Source: Bacteroidota bacterium
Lineage (GTDB): Bacteria > Bacteroidota > Bacteroidia > AKYH767-A > 2013-40CM-41-45
Assembly: GCA_016720935.1 (NCBI GenBank)
Contig: JADKJP010000005.1
Coordinates: 1 to 64,000 of the forward strand
Length of the DNA: 64,000 bases
Direction: 5' to 3'
Part shown: piece by piece, positions 9,984 through 18,834 of the stretch
Numbering within the stretch: the first letter of the stretch is position 1
How the letters are laid out: each line of letters begins with the position of its first letter
Made by a program: the position numbers and the translations under genes
Notes under the pieces: model-generated
Databases searched by the model: none
Seen by the model: only the letters and a program-made list of their open reading frames with translations
Told to the model about the DNA's origin: nothing

Positions 9984-10781
9984 ATGAATAAATTAATTCG
10001 CAGCCTAAAACATTTTTTAAAGGCCATTCTTTTCCGTTTGATCTGGGTCTGGCGTACACTTACCGGCTATAGTGTAGAATGTAATGTCTGCGGTTATCGC
10101 GCTAATCAACTTCGCTCTGTCAATTGGCAAAAGTACAGTACTTGTCCGCGTTGCTATTCACATTTCCGTCAACGCTTACTGATCGCTTCGCTCACACACA
10201 TTAAAGAATTTTCATTTGAACAACTGATCTACGGGAAAAAAGTGCTTCATTTTGCTCCGGAAGAATATCTCGATCAACTCATACAGGATAAAGCCACTAC
10301 TTATCAGACAGCGGATTTCCTTGCGGAAGGATATACTTATAGAAAAATTGATTTCCAGCTCGACATTTCCAATATGCCCTCTATCGCTGACAACTCATAC
10401 GATTGTGTGATTGCATTTGATGTATTGGAGCATGTTCCTGATCACTTACGGGGAATCCGCGAGGTATTCAGAATATTGAAGAAAGGTGGCACAGGAATTT
10501 TTTCAGTACCACAGAAAGACAATCTGGTGAAGACCTATGAAGATTTGTCTATTACCGATCCTGCAGAGCGGGAAAAACAATTTGGACAATACGATCATCT
10601 CCGCATTTATGGAAGCGATTTCAAGGAGATGCTGGAGGCAGCCGGTTTTAATGTCAGCATTGTCGACGAAAAGAACTTCAGCAAAGACCTCGTCAAAAAA
10701 CACGTCCTCTTCCCTCCTGTCCTCTCTGATCACCCACTCGCGACGAATCACAGGAAGATTTACTTTGCACGCAAGAGGTAG
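9984..10781 (+). CDS. Class I SAM-dependent methyltransferase with N-terminal zinc ribbon
   Basis: 265 residues from the ATG at 9984; an in-frame ATG at 9897 would add 29 unlikely residues. A basic, hydrophobic N-terminus (residues 1-28) may bind the membrane. Cys33-x2-Cys36 and Cys54-x2-Cys57 form a likely zinc ribbon. The methyltransferase fold follows: VLHFAPE at 87-93 in the place of motif I, an acidic turn (DFQLDISNMP) and DVLEHV at 146-151, typical of Methyltransf_11-type enzymes, then 'LKKGGTGIFSVP'. Such proteins are often found beside glycan or lipid-modification genes, but none lies next to this one, so the substrate is unknown. Confidence 0.75.
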   Translation: MNKLIRSLKHFLKAILFRLIWVWRTLTGYSVECNVCGYRANQLRSVNWQKYSTCPRCYSHFRQRLLIASLTHIKEFSFEQLIYGKKVLHFAPEEYLDQLIQDKATTYQTADFLAEGYTYRKIDFQLDISNMPSIADNSYDCVIAFDVLEHVPDHLRGIREVFRILKKGGTGIFSVPQKDNLVKTYEDLSITDPAEREKQFGQYDHLRIYGSDFKEMLEAAGFNVSIVDEKNFSKDLVKKHVLFPPVLSDHPLATNHRKIYFARKR

Positions 10782-10826
10782 TTGTTAGTGGTTAGTGCTT
10801 AGTGGTTAGTACTTAGTGCTTTGTGG
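10780..10826. repeat. TTAGTGGTTAGTGC short tandem repeat
   Basis: Directly after the methyltransferase stop, about six imperfect copies of a 7-8 base unit (TTAGTGG, TTAGTGC, TTAGTAC) follow one another. A related degenerate run in the opposite orientation lies at 3974-4025. Noncoding; low-complexity intergenic runs of this kind occur in Bacteroidota, but I cannot assign a role. Confidence 0.55.
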
Positions 10827-11030
10827 TTTTTTTATCAAATTAATATTCTAACTCATCCACCTGGTATCTGGTAAAGCTTGTCTTCGGTGTTTTTAGGATA
10901 TTAAGATCACTTTCACACTTAGTTAGTCTGTCCCAATTGACCCTCGCCCCGTGGCCCTCTTCACTTCCCAATGTTATTATTTAAGCAAAAAGGGGTCTGC
11001 CTATTTGCCTGAGACAATATTACCAAATTA

Positions 11031-11187
11031 CCTAAAAGATCTCTGCGAGATGACAGCAGTTTATTCTGGTGAATGTCGTCCAGTTCCCGCCGAAAATAAT
11101 TGGTAAAATGAAACAAAGCTTGTTCGGCGGGAACTGGACGACACAATCGTATACCATACGATCGTCATCTCGCAGAGATCTTTTAGG
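11031..11187. repeat. Nested inverted repeat with two perfect arm pairs, REP/MITE-like
   Basis: Outer arms at 11031-11054 and 11164-11187 are perfect 24-base reverse complements. Each outer arm itself contains a small palindrome (ATCTC-TGC-GAGAT). Inner arms at 11074-11094 and 11123-11143 are perfect 21-base reverse complements (core TTCGGCGGGAACTGGAC), with a 28-base loop. The whole 157-base unit could fold as one long hairpin or a cruciform. It sits in a 466-base gap between the methyltransferase gene and the convergent RDD gene, with no open frame. No transposase is present, so if mobile it would be moved in trans. The rest of the gap shows no gene. Confidence 0.8.
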
Positions 11188-11247
11188 TCAATTGAAACTA
11201 AATTGATTTCTTAACTGAATAACATTGTCTTCACTTCCCAAAGGACA

Positions 11248-11976
11248 CTATCTGGTCAAAACAATATAATCGTTAATTAACGTTTTCAGAAAGACATCGG
11301 AGCGGTCGTAGACGCTGGTAATGCCAAGGTGTTCGCTAAGTACCTTCGCGAGCTCATCAGCGGCTTCACGATGGGCCGCGTTTGGATAATTTTTCAGACG
11401 ATCGAGGGTGGATTTCACAAAAAGCATATCCTTCTCTGTCATTTGTTTTACTTCAGGATAGCGTGGCGTATAGGTTCCCGCGTTTTGCATCGATAAAATA
11501 TTTTTCAGCTGAACCGCGTAACGTGGCCGAATGCGAACAACGGTTGTATTTGCGAGCATGTCGCCAAGTCTTTGTGATTTGTCTGTCGAACTGATCAGTA
11601 ATGTAGCAACAGAACCGAGTGACAAATAAATATCCACCATCCGGAAAGTCCAGCGGATCAGGTAATCCGTAAATCCTACTTCCTGTCCGTTCAATTTCAC
11701 CACCTGTAAACCCTGCGCTTTTTTTCCGATCGACCTTCCGTGTGTGAGCATTTCGGAAACGGGAGTATAAAAAAGCACGATGGGCACACTCACAATATAA
11801 TCAGCGAATTTCTGGTAGTCGGAAGGCATCACCGTTGTGTAAAGCAATCGAAAAAACACAACACTCAGGATAATGATGATAAAATCGATAACAAAGGCGA
11901 AAATCCGGTCTCCGATTTCCGCAAGATGATGTTCGATGGTAACATTCTGGGCCGTGGTAATATCAATGGTTTTCAT
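11248..11976 (-). CDS. RDD-family membrane protein (upstream of the MoxR cluster)
   Basis: 242 residues. The RDD signature is visible: IGDRIFAFVIDFI (Arg24, Asp31) opening the first membrane helix, two further helices (about 60-77 and 115-130), and the cytoplasmic RLGDMLANTTVV motif after the last. A soluble C-terminal region of about 90 residues includes YTPRYPEVKQMTEKD. Function in the family is unsettled; some RDD proteins are linked to ion exchange. It is transcribed divergently from the SpoIIM gene with 68 bases between starts, a common arrangement in Bacteroidota, and a shared control region is likely. Confidence 0.85.
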   Translation of the reverse strand: MKTIDITTAQNVTIEHHLAEIGDRIFAFVIDFIIIILSVVFFRLLYTTVMPSDYQKFADYIVSVPIVLFYTPVSEMLTHGRSIGKKAQGLQVVKLNGQEVGFTDYLIRWTFRMVDIYLSLGSVATLLISSTDKSQRLGDMLANTTVVRIRPRYAVQLKNILSMQNAGTYTPRYPEVKQMTEKDMLFVKSTLDRLKNYPNAAHREAADELAKVLSEHLGITSVYDRSDVFLKTLINDYIVLTR

Positions 11977-12044
11977 GATCTTTCTTTGGACCGGATAAAG
12001 AGGGCTTAAGAATATTGCTATTTTTACACAGACTATCTGAGCCT

Positions 12045-13902
12045 ATGCGCGAAACGGATTTCATCGAACAAAATAAGAAAAAATGGCAGGAACTCGAAGC
12101 CCTGCTAAAAGAAGAAAGAAAAGATCCGGATAAGCTTAGCCATTTATTTGTGCAGGTTACAGATGATCTTGCTTATTCCCAGACATTTTACCCTAACCGT
12201 ACGGTAAGAGTTTACCTGAACAATATCGCTTCACAGGTATTTCACAGTATTTATAAAAACCGTAAGGAAAACAAAAAGCGTTTTATTCATTTCTGGAAAG
12301 AAGAATTACCCCGACTGGTATACGAAGCCAGGAAGGAACTCACTCTTTCACTCATCATTTTTCTTGTGTCCTTTCTTATCGGCGTTGTTTCTACAGCCTA
12401 CGACAAACAATTTCCCAGAGTAATCATGGGTGATGATTATGTAGAAATGACCCTTGAAAATATCAAGAAAGGAGATCCGATGGCTGTTTATAAAAAGAGC
12501 GGCAGTTCGGAAATGTTCCTTTACATTTCACTGAACAATCTGAGAGTCGCCTTTATGACTTTTGTGTTTGGCGCATTCTATATTCTTGGCACTGTATTCA
12601 TGGTGATTTACAATGGCATTATGGTTGGAGCTTTTCAGTACTTTTTTTTATCAGCAGGGTTTATTGCTTTCTTCATCTCTCACCATCTGGCTCCACGGGA
12701 CACTTGAAATTTCCGGTATCATCATCGGTGCGGGAGCGGGAATTACAATGGGAAAAGGACTGGTTTTTCCGGGAACCTATTCCCGCTTACAATCTTTCAT
12801 GCTGAGCGCAAGGAAGGGTTTCCGGATTCTTCTGGGTATTGTCCCTATCATCATCATTGCCGCCATCATTGAAAGTTTCATGACACGTTATACTGAGATG
12901 CCGGCTTTGATAAAAGCGCTGCTGATTTTTCTCTCTCTCACATTTATCCTCGGGTATTTTGTCTGGTATCCTGTAATGAAAGCCAGAAGAGGTTTTGAAG
13001 AAGAAGAAAAAGAAGTTCTTTTACCTGTCGCTGAATCGTTCAGTATTGAAGTGAACCAAATTAAAAGTAATGGAGAAATTTTCAGAGACATCTTTCTTTT
13101 TTACAAAAAAGATTTTGGAAAACTATTTCGTTACTCCTGGTGGTTGACGGTTCTTTGCGCACCGATAGTTTATCTTCTTCCCTATGCCGGAAATTTGCTG
13201 AATGGCAACGAATACAAATACGCCTATCGCGACTGGTTTTTCGCGGCCCAATTTATCAACTATTCAAAATTTCCGGTGCTGCTGTTCATCAATGTCCTGT
13301 TCATGACACTTATTTTATTAAATGCCTTGCGTTGGTTTAGAAAACATCTGGTTGACTTCGATTCGGCCAACAGGGAAAATTTCAACAACCCGGTTGCTGA
13401 TTTTTTTAAAAGCCTACTCATAGTAACATTGATACATTCTACTTTTTTCATGGATGGCATCCTGCTTTTCTTTGTGTTTATTGTAATTGTCCCTTTTCTT
13501 CTAATGTGGCTGGTGAATTCGATCCTTGACCGAGTTGATCTCATGCATGGGTTTTCAAATGGACTTCGCAGTATCAATGTATCGATTGGCAAAACATACG
13601 CGTTATTCTTTATGCTTTGTCTCGTAGGGTTGATTTATTTCTTCCTCATCGACTCTCCGCTGGTTTATTTCTACTATGAAATACTGAACTGGAATCTCAA
13701 TCTTGATCGCACAGTGGTGAAACAAATTGTGCTCTTCCTGATGTTGTTCAGCTCCTACCTGATATTTGGTTTGATCATTCCCATTTTTGCCTGCGGTACA
13801 GGTTTGTTGTTGTTTTCTCTCAGGGAGATCGACGAAGCAAATGGGCTGTTTCACACTTTGTCGGCTTTTAAAAACAAGCTTTCCGAAACCAGAAAAAGAT
13901 GA
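12045..13902 (+). CDS. SpoIIM-family membrane protein fused to a polytopic C-terminal domain; frame break in a T8 run
   Basis: The start is ATG 12045 (MRETDFIEQNKKKWQELEA), matching the usual opening of Bacteroidota SpoIIM proteins; 12015 would add ten unlikely residues. A T8 homopolymer at 12642-12649 shifts the frame. With one T fewer, it reads AFQYFFYQQGLLL and continues into TIWLHGTLEISGIIIGAGAG, a family hallmark. The SpoIIM domain ends around YFVWYPVMKARRGF (about 12990). The same frame then continues for about 300 residues with six or more further helices, a part usually carried by a separate gene next door. Restored length is about 618 residues. SpoIIM is a stage II sporulation protein in Firmicutes; here there is no sporulation context. 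The next gene overlaps its stop (ATGA), so translation is coupled. Confidence 0.8.
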
Positions 13903-14624
13903 ACCGAAAAAATATCCTCGCGTCTTTCGGAATTTTTCTCCTGCTATTTGTTTTGCAGGTCAGGGCCGACATATCTATTGACTCGTCCGCTGTGAGTAAA
14001 CATGAGTTCAGCAAGAGCCAATGGGAAAAGATGACAAAAGATATTGATTATTCCAGCGATACAGCGCCACGGCCAGGGAAGAAGCGGAGTTTCGGTTTCA
14101 GCATGAATCCTGATATTGTAAAGACAATTTTGTTCATCGGAGTCGGAGCACTCCTGATATTTTTGCTGTATAAGATTATGCGTGGAAATTATTTCGCCCG
14201 GAATAAAAAAATCAGCACCTCCACAGGATTCCTGAATATTCGTGACGAAGAAAACATCCAGGAGATGGATCTGGAGCAAATGTATTCAAGAGCTCTGGAA
14301 GGCAAGGATTATCGGGAAGCCATCCGTGTTAAGTACCTGATGGCTATCAGGGAATTGTCACGACATAAAATCATCCATTGGAAAAAGGAAAAAACCAATC
14401 ACGATTATTTGACTGAGACTTTTCCTACCGGCATTTATTTTCCCTTTGCCGACATCACGCTTATTTTTGAGCGATTCTGGTATGGAGAAGCGGAAATAAA
14501 TGAAAATAAATTCATTCTCACTGTTCCTGCCTTTGATGCATTTCTTTCTTCCATTCCTTCTGCTGTCAATGCGGTAGAAAATAAGAACATCAACTCTTCA
14601 AATCCTGCATCCGGAAATGACTAA
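13899..14624 (+). CDS. DUF4129-domain membrane protein
   Basis: 241 residues. A signal-like helix (ILASFGIFLLLFVLQVRA), a periplasmic part, then a second helix (ILFIGVGALLIFLLYKIM, about 73-90) and a cytoplasmic domain. This contains the DUF4129 pattern: YSRALEGKDYREAIRVKYLM, IIHWKKEKTNHDYL and FERFWYGE. DUF4129 proteins accompany MoxR/DUF58 genes in many bacteria and are thought to belong to the same membrane assembly; the exact role is unknown. It overlaps its neighbours at both ends, by four bases upstream (ATGA) and by eight bases downstream, marking a single operon. Confidence 0.85.
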   Translation: MNRKNILASFGIFLLLFVLQVRADISIDSSAVSKHEFSKSQWEKMTKDIDYSSDTAPRPGKKRSFGFSMNPDIVKTILFIGVGALLIFLLYKIMRGNYFARNKKISTSTGFLNIRDEENIQEMDLEQMYSRALEGKDYREAIRVKYLMAIRELSRHKIIHWKKEKTNHDYLTETFPTGIYFPFADITLIFERFWYGEAEINENKFILTVPAFDAFLSSIPSAVNAVENKNINSSNPASGND

Positions 14625-15873
14625 AACAAGAAAATGGATTCTTGGTTTAGCCGGAGTGTTACTGCTGGCGGGAATCGCTTATTTATTCAGGAGCAATACA
14701 AAAAGGTATAACTGGTACGAAAGTTATCAATTGGAAAGCAAGGAGCCTTATGGCGCTTTTGTCATTGGAGAATTACTGAAGTCTTATTTTCCGGGTAAAG
14801 CATTCACCGTTTCTAAAAAACCTTTGAAAGATTTACTGGCCAAACGAAAATCCGGTGAATACGCGAATTACATTTTCATGGGTGCTCAATTTCCTTCTGA
14901 CACCAGCCTGATCAACACGGTGCTTGATTTCGTCAACGAAGGAAATACCGCTTTCATCGCTGCCGGATCCTGTCCGACAGAAATTCTGGAACAAATTTTC
15001 CCCGACACCTGTGCTGAGGAATACCTGTATTACGCCCAAGCGCAAGACACCTTTGTGAATGTGAGATTATATTCCGAAAGTTTTCATAGCGGGAAAACTA
15101 CACGACTGAATTATGTTTTTCGCAACATTCCATATTCATATTCCTGGTCCTATATCGACAGCACCTTCTTTTGTCAGGAAAATCCCGACCAGGATGTGTT
15201 GGGGTCCATGAACAATGGTCAGTTTAATTACCTGCATGCACGTTATGGCAATGGTGATTTTTACCTGTATACTACACCTCTGGCGTTTTCAAATTACCAA
15301 TTGAAAAATCCGACAAACCTGGAATATGCTTCACAGGTTTTCTCTTACCTGAAACCCGGTGAAATCATTTGGGATGAATACAACCAACTGGAAAGTAATC
15401 TGAATTTTAATTCGGATTTGCGTTTGAGCCAAAGTCCTTTGGGTTATATTTTGTCACAGGAAAGTTTACGCTGGGCATGGTATCTTACTCTTGCATTTAC
15501 TATTTTGTACATGTTGTTTTTTGGTAAGCGCAGACAAAGAATTATTCCACTCCAGGAGGTCAACAAAAATACTTCTCTGGAATATGTGCGCACGGTAGGT
15601 CAATTGTATTACCAGGAAAAGAATCACCGTGTCATCTGCGTACACAAGATGAAACTGTTCCAGGCATTTATCCGCAACAAGTATTTCATCAATACTTACG
15701 ATGTGGATGATCATGTGATTGAAAGAATTTCACGGAAATCAGAAGTTAATACCGAAGAAATTCGAAATATATTTTCTCAATACAACTGGATCGATAAAAA
15801 CCTCGAAATAAATGATGAAACTTTGATCAGTTTTCATCAGAAGATAGAACATTTTTACAAAACGTGTAAATAA
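14617..15873 (+). CDS. DUF4350-like membrane protein
   Basis: 418 residues. An N-terminal helix (about 7-24) is followed by a periplasmic domain opening RYNWYESYQLESKEPYGAF and containing a Rossmann-like stretch (NYIFMGAQFPSD, NEGNTAFIAAGS), the DUF4350 arrangement. A second helix lies at about 287-306 (WAWYLTLAFTILYMLFFG). The cytoplasmic tail has SLEYVRTVGQLYYQEKNHR, typical of these proteins. The gene starts inside the end of the DUF4129 gene (ATGACTAA overlap) and is followed after one base by the MoxR start. Probably part of the MoxR-DUF58 membrane complex; biochemical role unknown. Confidence 0.8.
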   Translation: MTKTRKWILGLAGVLLLAGIAYLFRSNTKRYNWYESYQLESKEPYGAFVIGELLKSYFPGKAFTVSKKPLKDLLAKRKSGEYANYIFMGAQFPSDTSLINTVLDFVNEGNTAFIAAGSCPTEILEQIFPDTCAEEYLYYAQAQDTFVNVRLYSESFHSGKTTRLNYVFRNIPYSYSWSYIDSTFFCQENPDQDVLGSMNNGQFNYLHARYGNGDFYLYTTPLAFSNYQLKNPTNLEYASQVFSYLKPGEIIWDEYNQLESNLNFNSDLRLSQSPLGYILSQESLRWAWYLTLAFTILYMLFFGKRRQRIIPLQEVNKNTSLEYVRTVGQLYYQEKNHRVICVHKMKLFQAFIRNKYFINTYDVDDHVIERISRKSEVNTEEIRNIFSQYNWIDKNLEINDETLISFHQKIEHFYKTCK

Positions 15874-15874
15874 G

Positions 15875-16864
15875 ATGGAAGAAAACACCACACAGCCCGA
15901 ATTCACCGCACAACCTCCTGTTTCACCATTACAACTCGCGGCTTTGCAACTGAAAGCAGAAATTCAAAAAGTAATCGTGGGTCAGAACGAAACGATTGAC
16001 CTGATGCTGGCCGGAATTTTAAGCGGTGGTCATGTCTTGCTCGAAGGTGTGCCGGGGATTGCGAAGACACTCATGGCGAAATTACTCGCCAAAACTTTGG
16101 ATGTCGGCTTCTCGCGCATTCAGTTCACACCGGACATGATGCCTACCGATGTTATCGGAACATCTGTATTCAATCTCAAAACATCGGAATTTGTTTTTAA
16201 TCGGGGTCCGGTATTTTCGAATATTGTTCTGATCGATGAAATCAATCGTTCTCCCGCCAAGACACAAGCAGCTTTGTTTGAAGTGATGGAGGAACGTCAA
16301 ATAACTGTTGATGGTGTTACGCATCCACTGGGCTTTCCGTTTTTTGTCATCGCGACGCAGAATCCGATAGAACAGGAAGGAACCTACAAATTACCGGAAG
16401 CCCAGCTCGACCGGTTTATATTCCGTATCAAACTAAACTATCCAGCGCTCGAGGAAGAAAAACAAATCCTGCGCAGGTTCAGCGAAGACTTTTCCATGAC
16501 TGCCATACAGGAAGTGAAACCTGTGCTCTCAGCGAAAGAATTGTCAGGACTCCGGACAGTCATTGAAAAAATCCACATCAAAGCGGAACTGATTGATTAT
16601 ATCGCGCAGATTGTACACACCACCCGTAACAACGCGGATTTATTTCTAGGCGCATCGCCCCGCGCATCCATGGCCATTCTCAAAACCGCGAAAGCGATGG
16701 CAGCGATTGCCGGACGGGATTTCGTGACGCCGGAAGATATTCAGCGTGTAACTTATCCAGTACTCAATCACAGAATAATACTTACACCTGAACGGGAAAT
16801 GGAAGGACTGAGTCCGGAAGACATTATCAAAGGAATTTTACAAAACATAGAAGTACCACGGTGA
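15875..16864 (+). CDS. MoxR-family AAA+ ATPase
   Basis: 329 residues, a normal MoxR length. Walker A is GVPGIAKT (residues 58-65) and Walker B is IVLIDEINRS with Asp121-Glu122. Then come FEVMEERQITVDG (pre-sensor hairpin), FVIATQNPIEQEGTY (sensor 1), LPEAQLDRF with the Arg finger, and GASPRASMAIL (sensor 2). All key residues are present, so it should be an active ATPase. MoxR proteins act as chaperone-like machines that mature or insert metal ions into partner proteins, often partners with a VWA domain; the DUF58 protein next door, overlapping by four bases, is the obvious partner. Confidence 0.95.
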   Translation: MEENTTQPEFTAQPPVSPLQLAALQLKAEIQKVIVGQNETIDLMLAGILSGGHVLLEGVPGIAKTLMAKLLAKTLDVGFSRIQFTPDMMPTDVIGTSVFNLKTSEFVFNRGPVFSNIVLIDEINRSPAKTQAALFEVMEERQITVDGVTHPLGFPFFVIATQNPIEQEGTYKLPEAQLDRFIFRIKLNYPALEEEKQILRRFSEDFSMTAIQEVKPVLSAKELSGLRTVIEKIHIKAELIDYIAQIVHTTRNNADLFLGASPRASMAILKTAKAMAAIAGRDFVTPEDIQRVTYPVLNHRIILTPEREMEGLSPEDIIKGILQNIEVPR

Positions 16865-18195
16865 TCGAACATTTCCGAAATCTATACCTGACGCCACGTT
16901 TCTTCTTTTCCGGAGGAGGGATCGTGTTGTTATTTGTGTTCGGTTTCCCGTTCGCGTTTCTTTTTGTTGTCGCTAAAATTCTATTCGTTGCCTGGATCCT
17001 GGTTTTTCTCTACGACCTTTCGAATTTATTCCGTGCCTCCACAAGTTTCAGTTGTGATCGCAGCACATCCAGGCTCATGTCGTTGGGTGATGACAATGAA
17101 ATCAGGATTCATATCCGAAATCAATCTCCTTTAAATTTCAGTGTAAAAATTATTGACGAATTACCTGCACAGTTACAGAAACGGGATTTTGAAATCAATC
17201 AAACCCTTGACGCTGGAGAACAAAAAACCATTGCATACTTTTTACATCCTGTACGTCGAGGCGAATTCAATTTTGGCAATACGAATATTTATATTCAGAG
17301 TAAAATTGGTCTTGCTACACGGAGAATAATTTTCGACCAAAACAAATCAGTTCCAGTTTATCCTTCCATCCTTCAGATGAAGACAATGGAATTAAAGGCA
17401 TTCTCGAAAATATCAACCTTTCAGGGCATCAAAAGACTGCGCAGGCTGGGACACAGTTATGAGTTTGAGCAGATAAAAAATTATGTAGCCGGGGACGATT
17501 ACAGAAGTATCAACTGGAAAGCGACGAGTCGTAAATCAGATCTGATGGTGAATCAGTACGAAGATGAAAAAGCTCAGCAAATCTATTCTCTTGTTGATAA
17601 GAGCCGAAGCATGCGATTGCCTTTCGCAGGTATGAGCCTGCTCGATTATGCGATCAATACAAGTCTTGTGATTTCCAATATCGCATTACGCAAACAAGAC
17701 AAAGCCGGGCTGATTACATTTTCTGATAAAATTGAAACTATTCTTCCAGCTGAACGCAATCGCATGCAATTGCGGAAAATTCTGGAGTCATTGTACAAAC
17801 AAAAAGAAAGTCAGCACGAAGCAAACTTTGAACTCCTTTACACTACTGTGCGGAATTCGGTAAAAGGGAGAAGTCTTTTGTTTTTGTATACCAATTTTGA
17901 AAGCCAATATGCCCTTGAGCGGGTGCTACCGATCCTGAGAAAATTGAACAGGTTGCATTTGCTGGTGGTTGTATTTTTTGAAAATACGGAGATCGAAGAA
18001 TTTGGTAAGCAAAATTCAGCTACCATTCGTGACATTTACTATCACACGATCGCGCAAAAATATTCTTCCGAGAAAAAACAGATCATTCAGCAACTGGGAC
18101 AGTACGGAATACAAAGTATCCTCACAGATCCGAAAGATCTGTCAATTCATACGATCAACAAATACCTTGAACTGAAAGCGAGAGGAATGATCTGA
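16861..18195 (+). CDS. DUF58 protein with VWA-like region
   Basis: 444 residues, GTG start overlapping the MoxR stop (GTGA). Two adjacent hydrophobic segments (about 14-55) anchor the N-terminus. A beta-rich middle follows (HPVRRGEFNFG, IYIQSKIGLATRR), then the DUF58 signature YEFEQIKNYVAGDDYRSINW and KATSRKSDLMVNQYEDE. A VWA-like stretch comes last: IYSLVDKSRSMRL, where the usual MIDAS DxSxS appears as DKSRS, and later GRSLLFLYTNF. Known as the frequent partner of MoxR ATPases. It is the last gene of the operon; the RDD gene on the other strand ends five bases away. Confidence 0.9.
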   Translation: MIEHFRNLYLTPRFFFSGGGIVLLFVFGFPFAFLFVVAKILFVAWILVFLYDLSNLFRASTSFSCDRSTSRLMSLGDDNEIRIHIRNQSPLNFSVKIIDELPAQLQKRDFEINQTLDAGEQKTIAYFLHPVRRGEFNFGNTNIYIQSKIGLATRRIIFDQNKSVPVYPSILQMKTMELKAFSKISTFQGIKRLRRLGHSYEFEQIKNYVAGDDYRSINWKATSRKSDLMVNQYEDEKAQQIYSLVDKSRSMRLPFAGMSLLDYAINTSLVISNIALRKQDKAGLITFSDKIETILPAERNRMQLRKILESLYKQKESQHEANFELLYTTVRNSVKGRSLLFLYTNFESQYALERVLPILRKLNRLHLLVVVFFENTEIEEFGKQNSATIRDIYYHTIAQKYSSEKKQIIQQLGQYGIQSILTDPKDLSIHTINKYLELKARGMI

Positions 18196-18200
18196 TCCGC

Positions 18201-18668
18201 TTATTTTTTAAGCACCAAAGTGCCCGCCATCTGATCGTGCAATGCCTGCTTTTTATCACTCCAGATCACCATCAGGTATCCGATACCAAGAATAATACTG
18301 GAAACAATTTTACCGAAGTAACGTCCGGTCGCTTTTCCAAAACTGATTCGTTCTCCATTCATGTCACATACTCTTAGTCCCATCGCGCTTTTTCCGATGG
18401 TAGCCATACGAGCGGAACTTTCCATGCCGGCGAAATATCCGAAATTCACAGCGAGCAAAACAATATACATGACCACCATGGTTACAATCGTGCCGGAATT
18501 TATGTCTGAACTATTAACCACAGCGCTTCCAACGAATGCAAAAGAGATTATGGCATTCACTACCCATAAAATAATGGAATCAATGATGGCCGCAACTAAA
18601 CGATCGCCGAATCCTGCATATTTAAATTGTGTTTTTTCTGTTTGAAGAGTGTCTAAGATCTGGTCCAT
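18201..18668 (-). CDS. Short RDD-family membrane protein (downstream of the MoxR cluster)
   Basis: 155 residues, the minimal RDD size. FGDRLVAAIIDSIIL holds the Arg and first Asp of the signature. Three or four helices follow: about 30-48, 60-78 and 118-135, with GMESSARMATIGKSAMGLRV between and a final DKKQALHDQMAGTLVLKK. It converges on the DUF58 gene with only five bases between stop codons. It is only distantly similar to the RDD protein at 11248-11976 and lacks that protein's soluble tail. Confidence 0.85.
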   Translation of the reverse strand: MDQILDTLQTEKTQFKYAGFGDRLVAAIIDSIILWVVNAIISFAFVGSAVVNSSDINSGTIVTMVVMYIVLLAVNFGYFAGMESSARMATIGKSAMGLRVCDMNGERISFGKATGRYFGKIVSSIILGIGYLMVIWSDKKQALHDQMAGTLVLKK

Positions 18669-18807
18669 GGAATTAAATTTTTGATTGGAAGGATAATATT
18701 ATCATTTTTTTAAACTCCGGACAAATACAAATCCTTTTTTATTCCCAAATACGGCTTTTTTACATGCTTTCAAAAAATGAGAGGACTCTGTTCTTTTCAA
18801 AAAACTG

Positions 18808-18814
18808 TATCTTG
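18808..18814 (+). promoter_or_regulatory. Possible Bacteroidota -7 element before the DUF2911 gene
   Basis: TATCTTG lies 20 bases before the start codon at 18835 and resembles the Bacteroidota -7 consensus TAnnTTTG with one T missing. I see no clear TTTG at the -33 position. Weak. Confidence 0.25.
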
Positions 18815-18834
18815 CATTCAAATAAACTCAAACT

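Noticed and set aside
11031..11187. Insertion sequence or rho-independent terminator
   Set aside because: There is no transposase frame, and the structure is much longer than a terminator and lacks a T-run at either end.
12613..13902. A separate membrane-protein gene starting inside the SpoIIM gene
   Set aside because: Its first residues (from 12613 to about 12650) are a shifted reading of the SpoIIM frame; from there the frame continues the SpoIIM domain itself, so one gene with a T8 frame break is the better reading.
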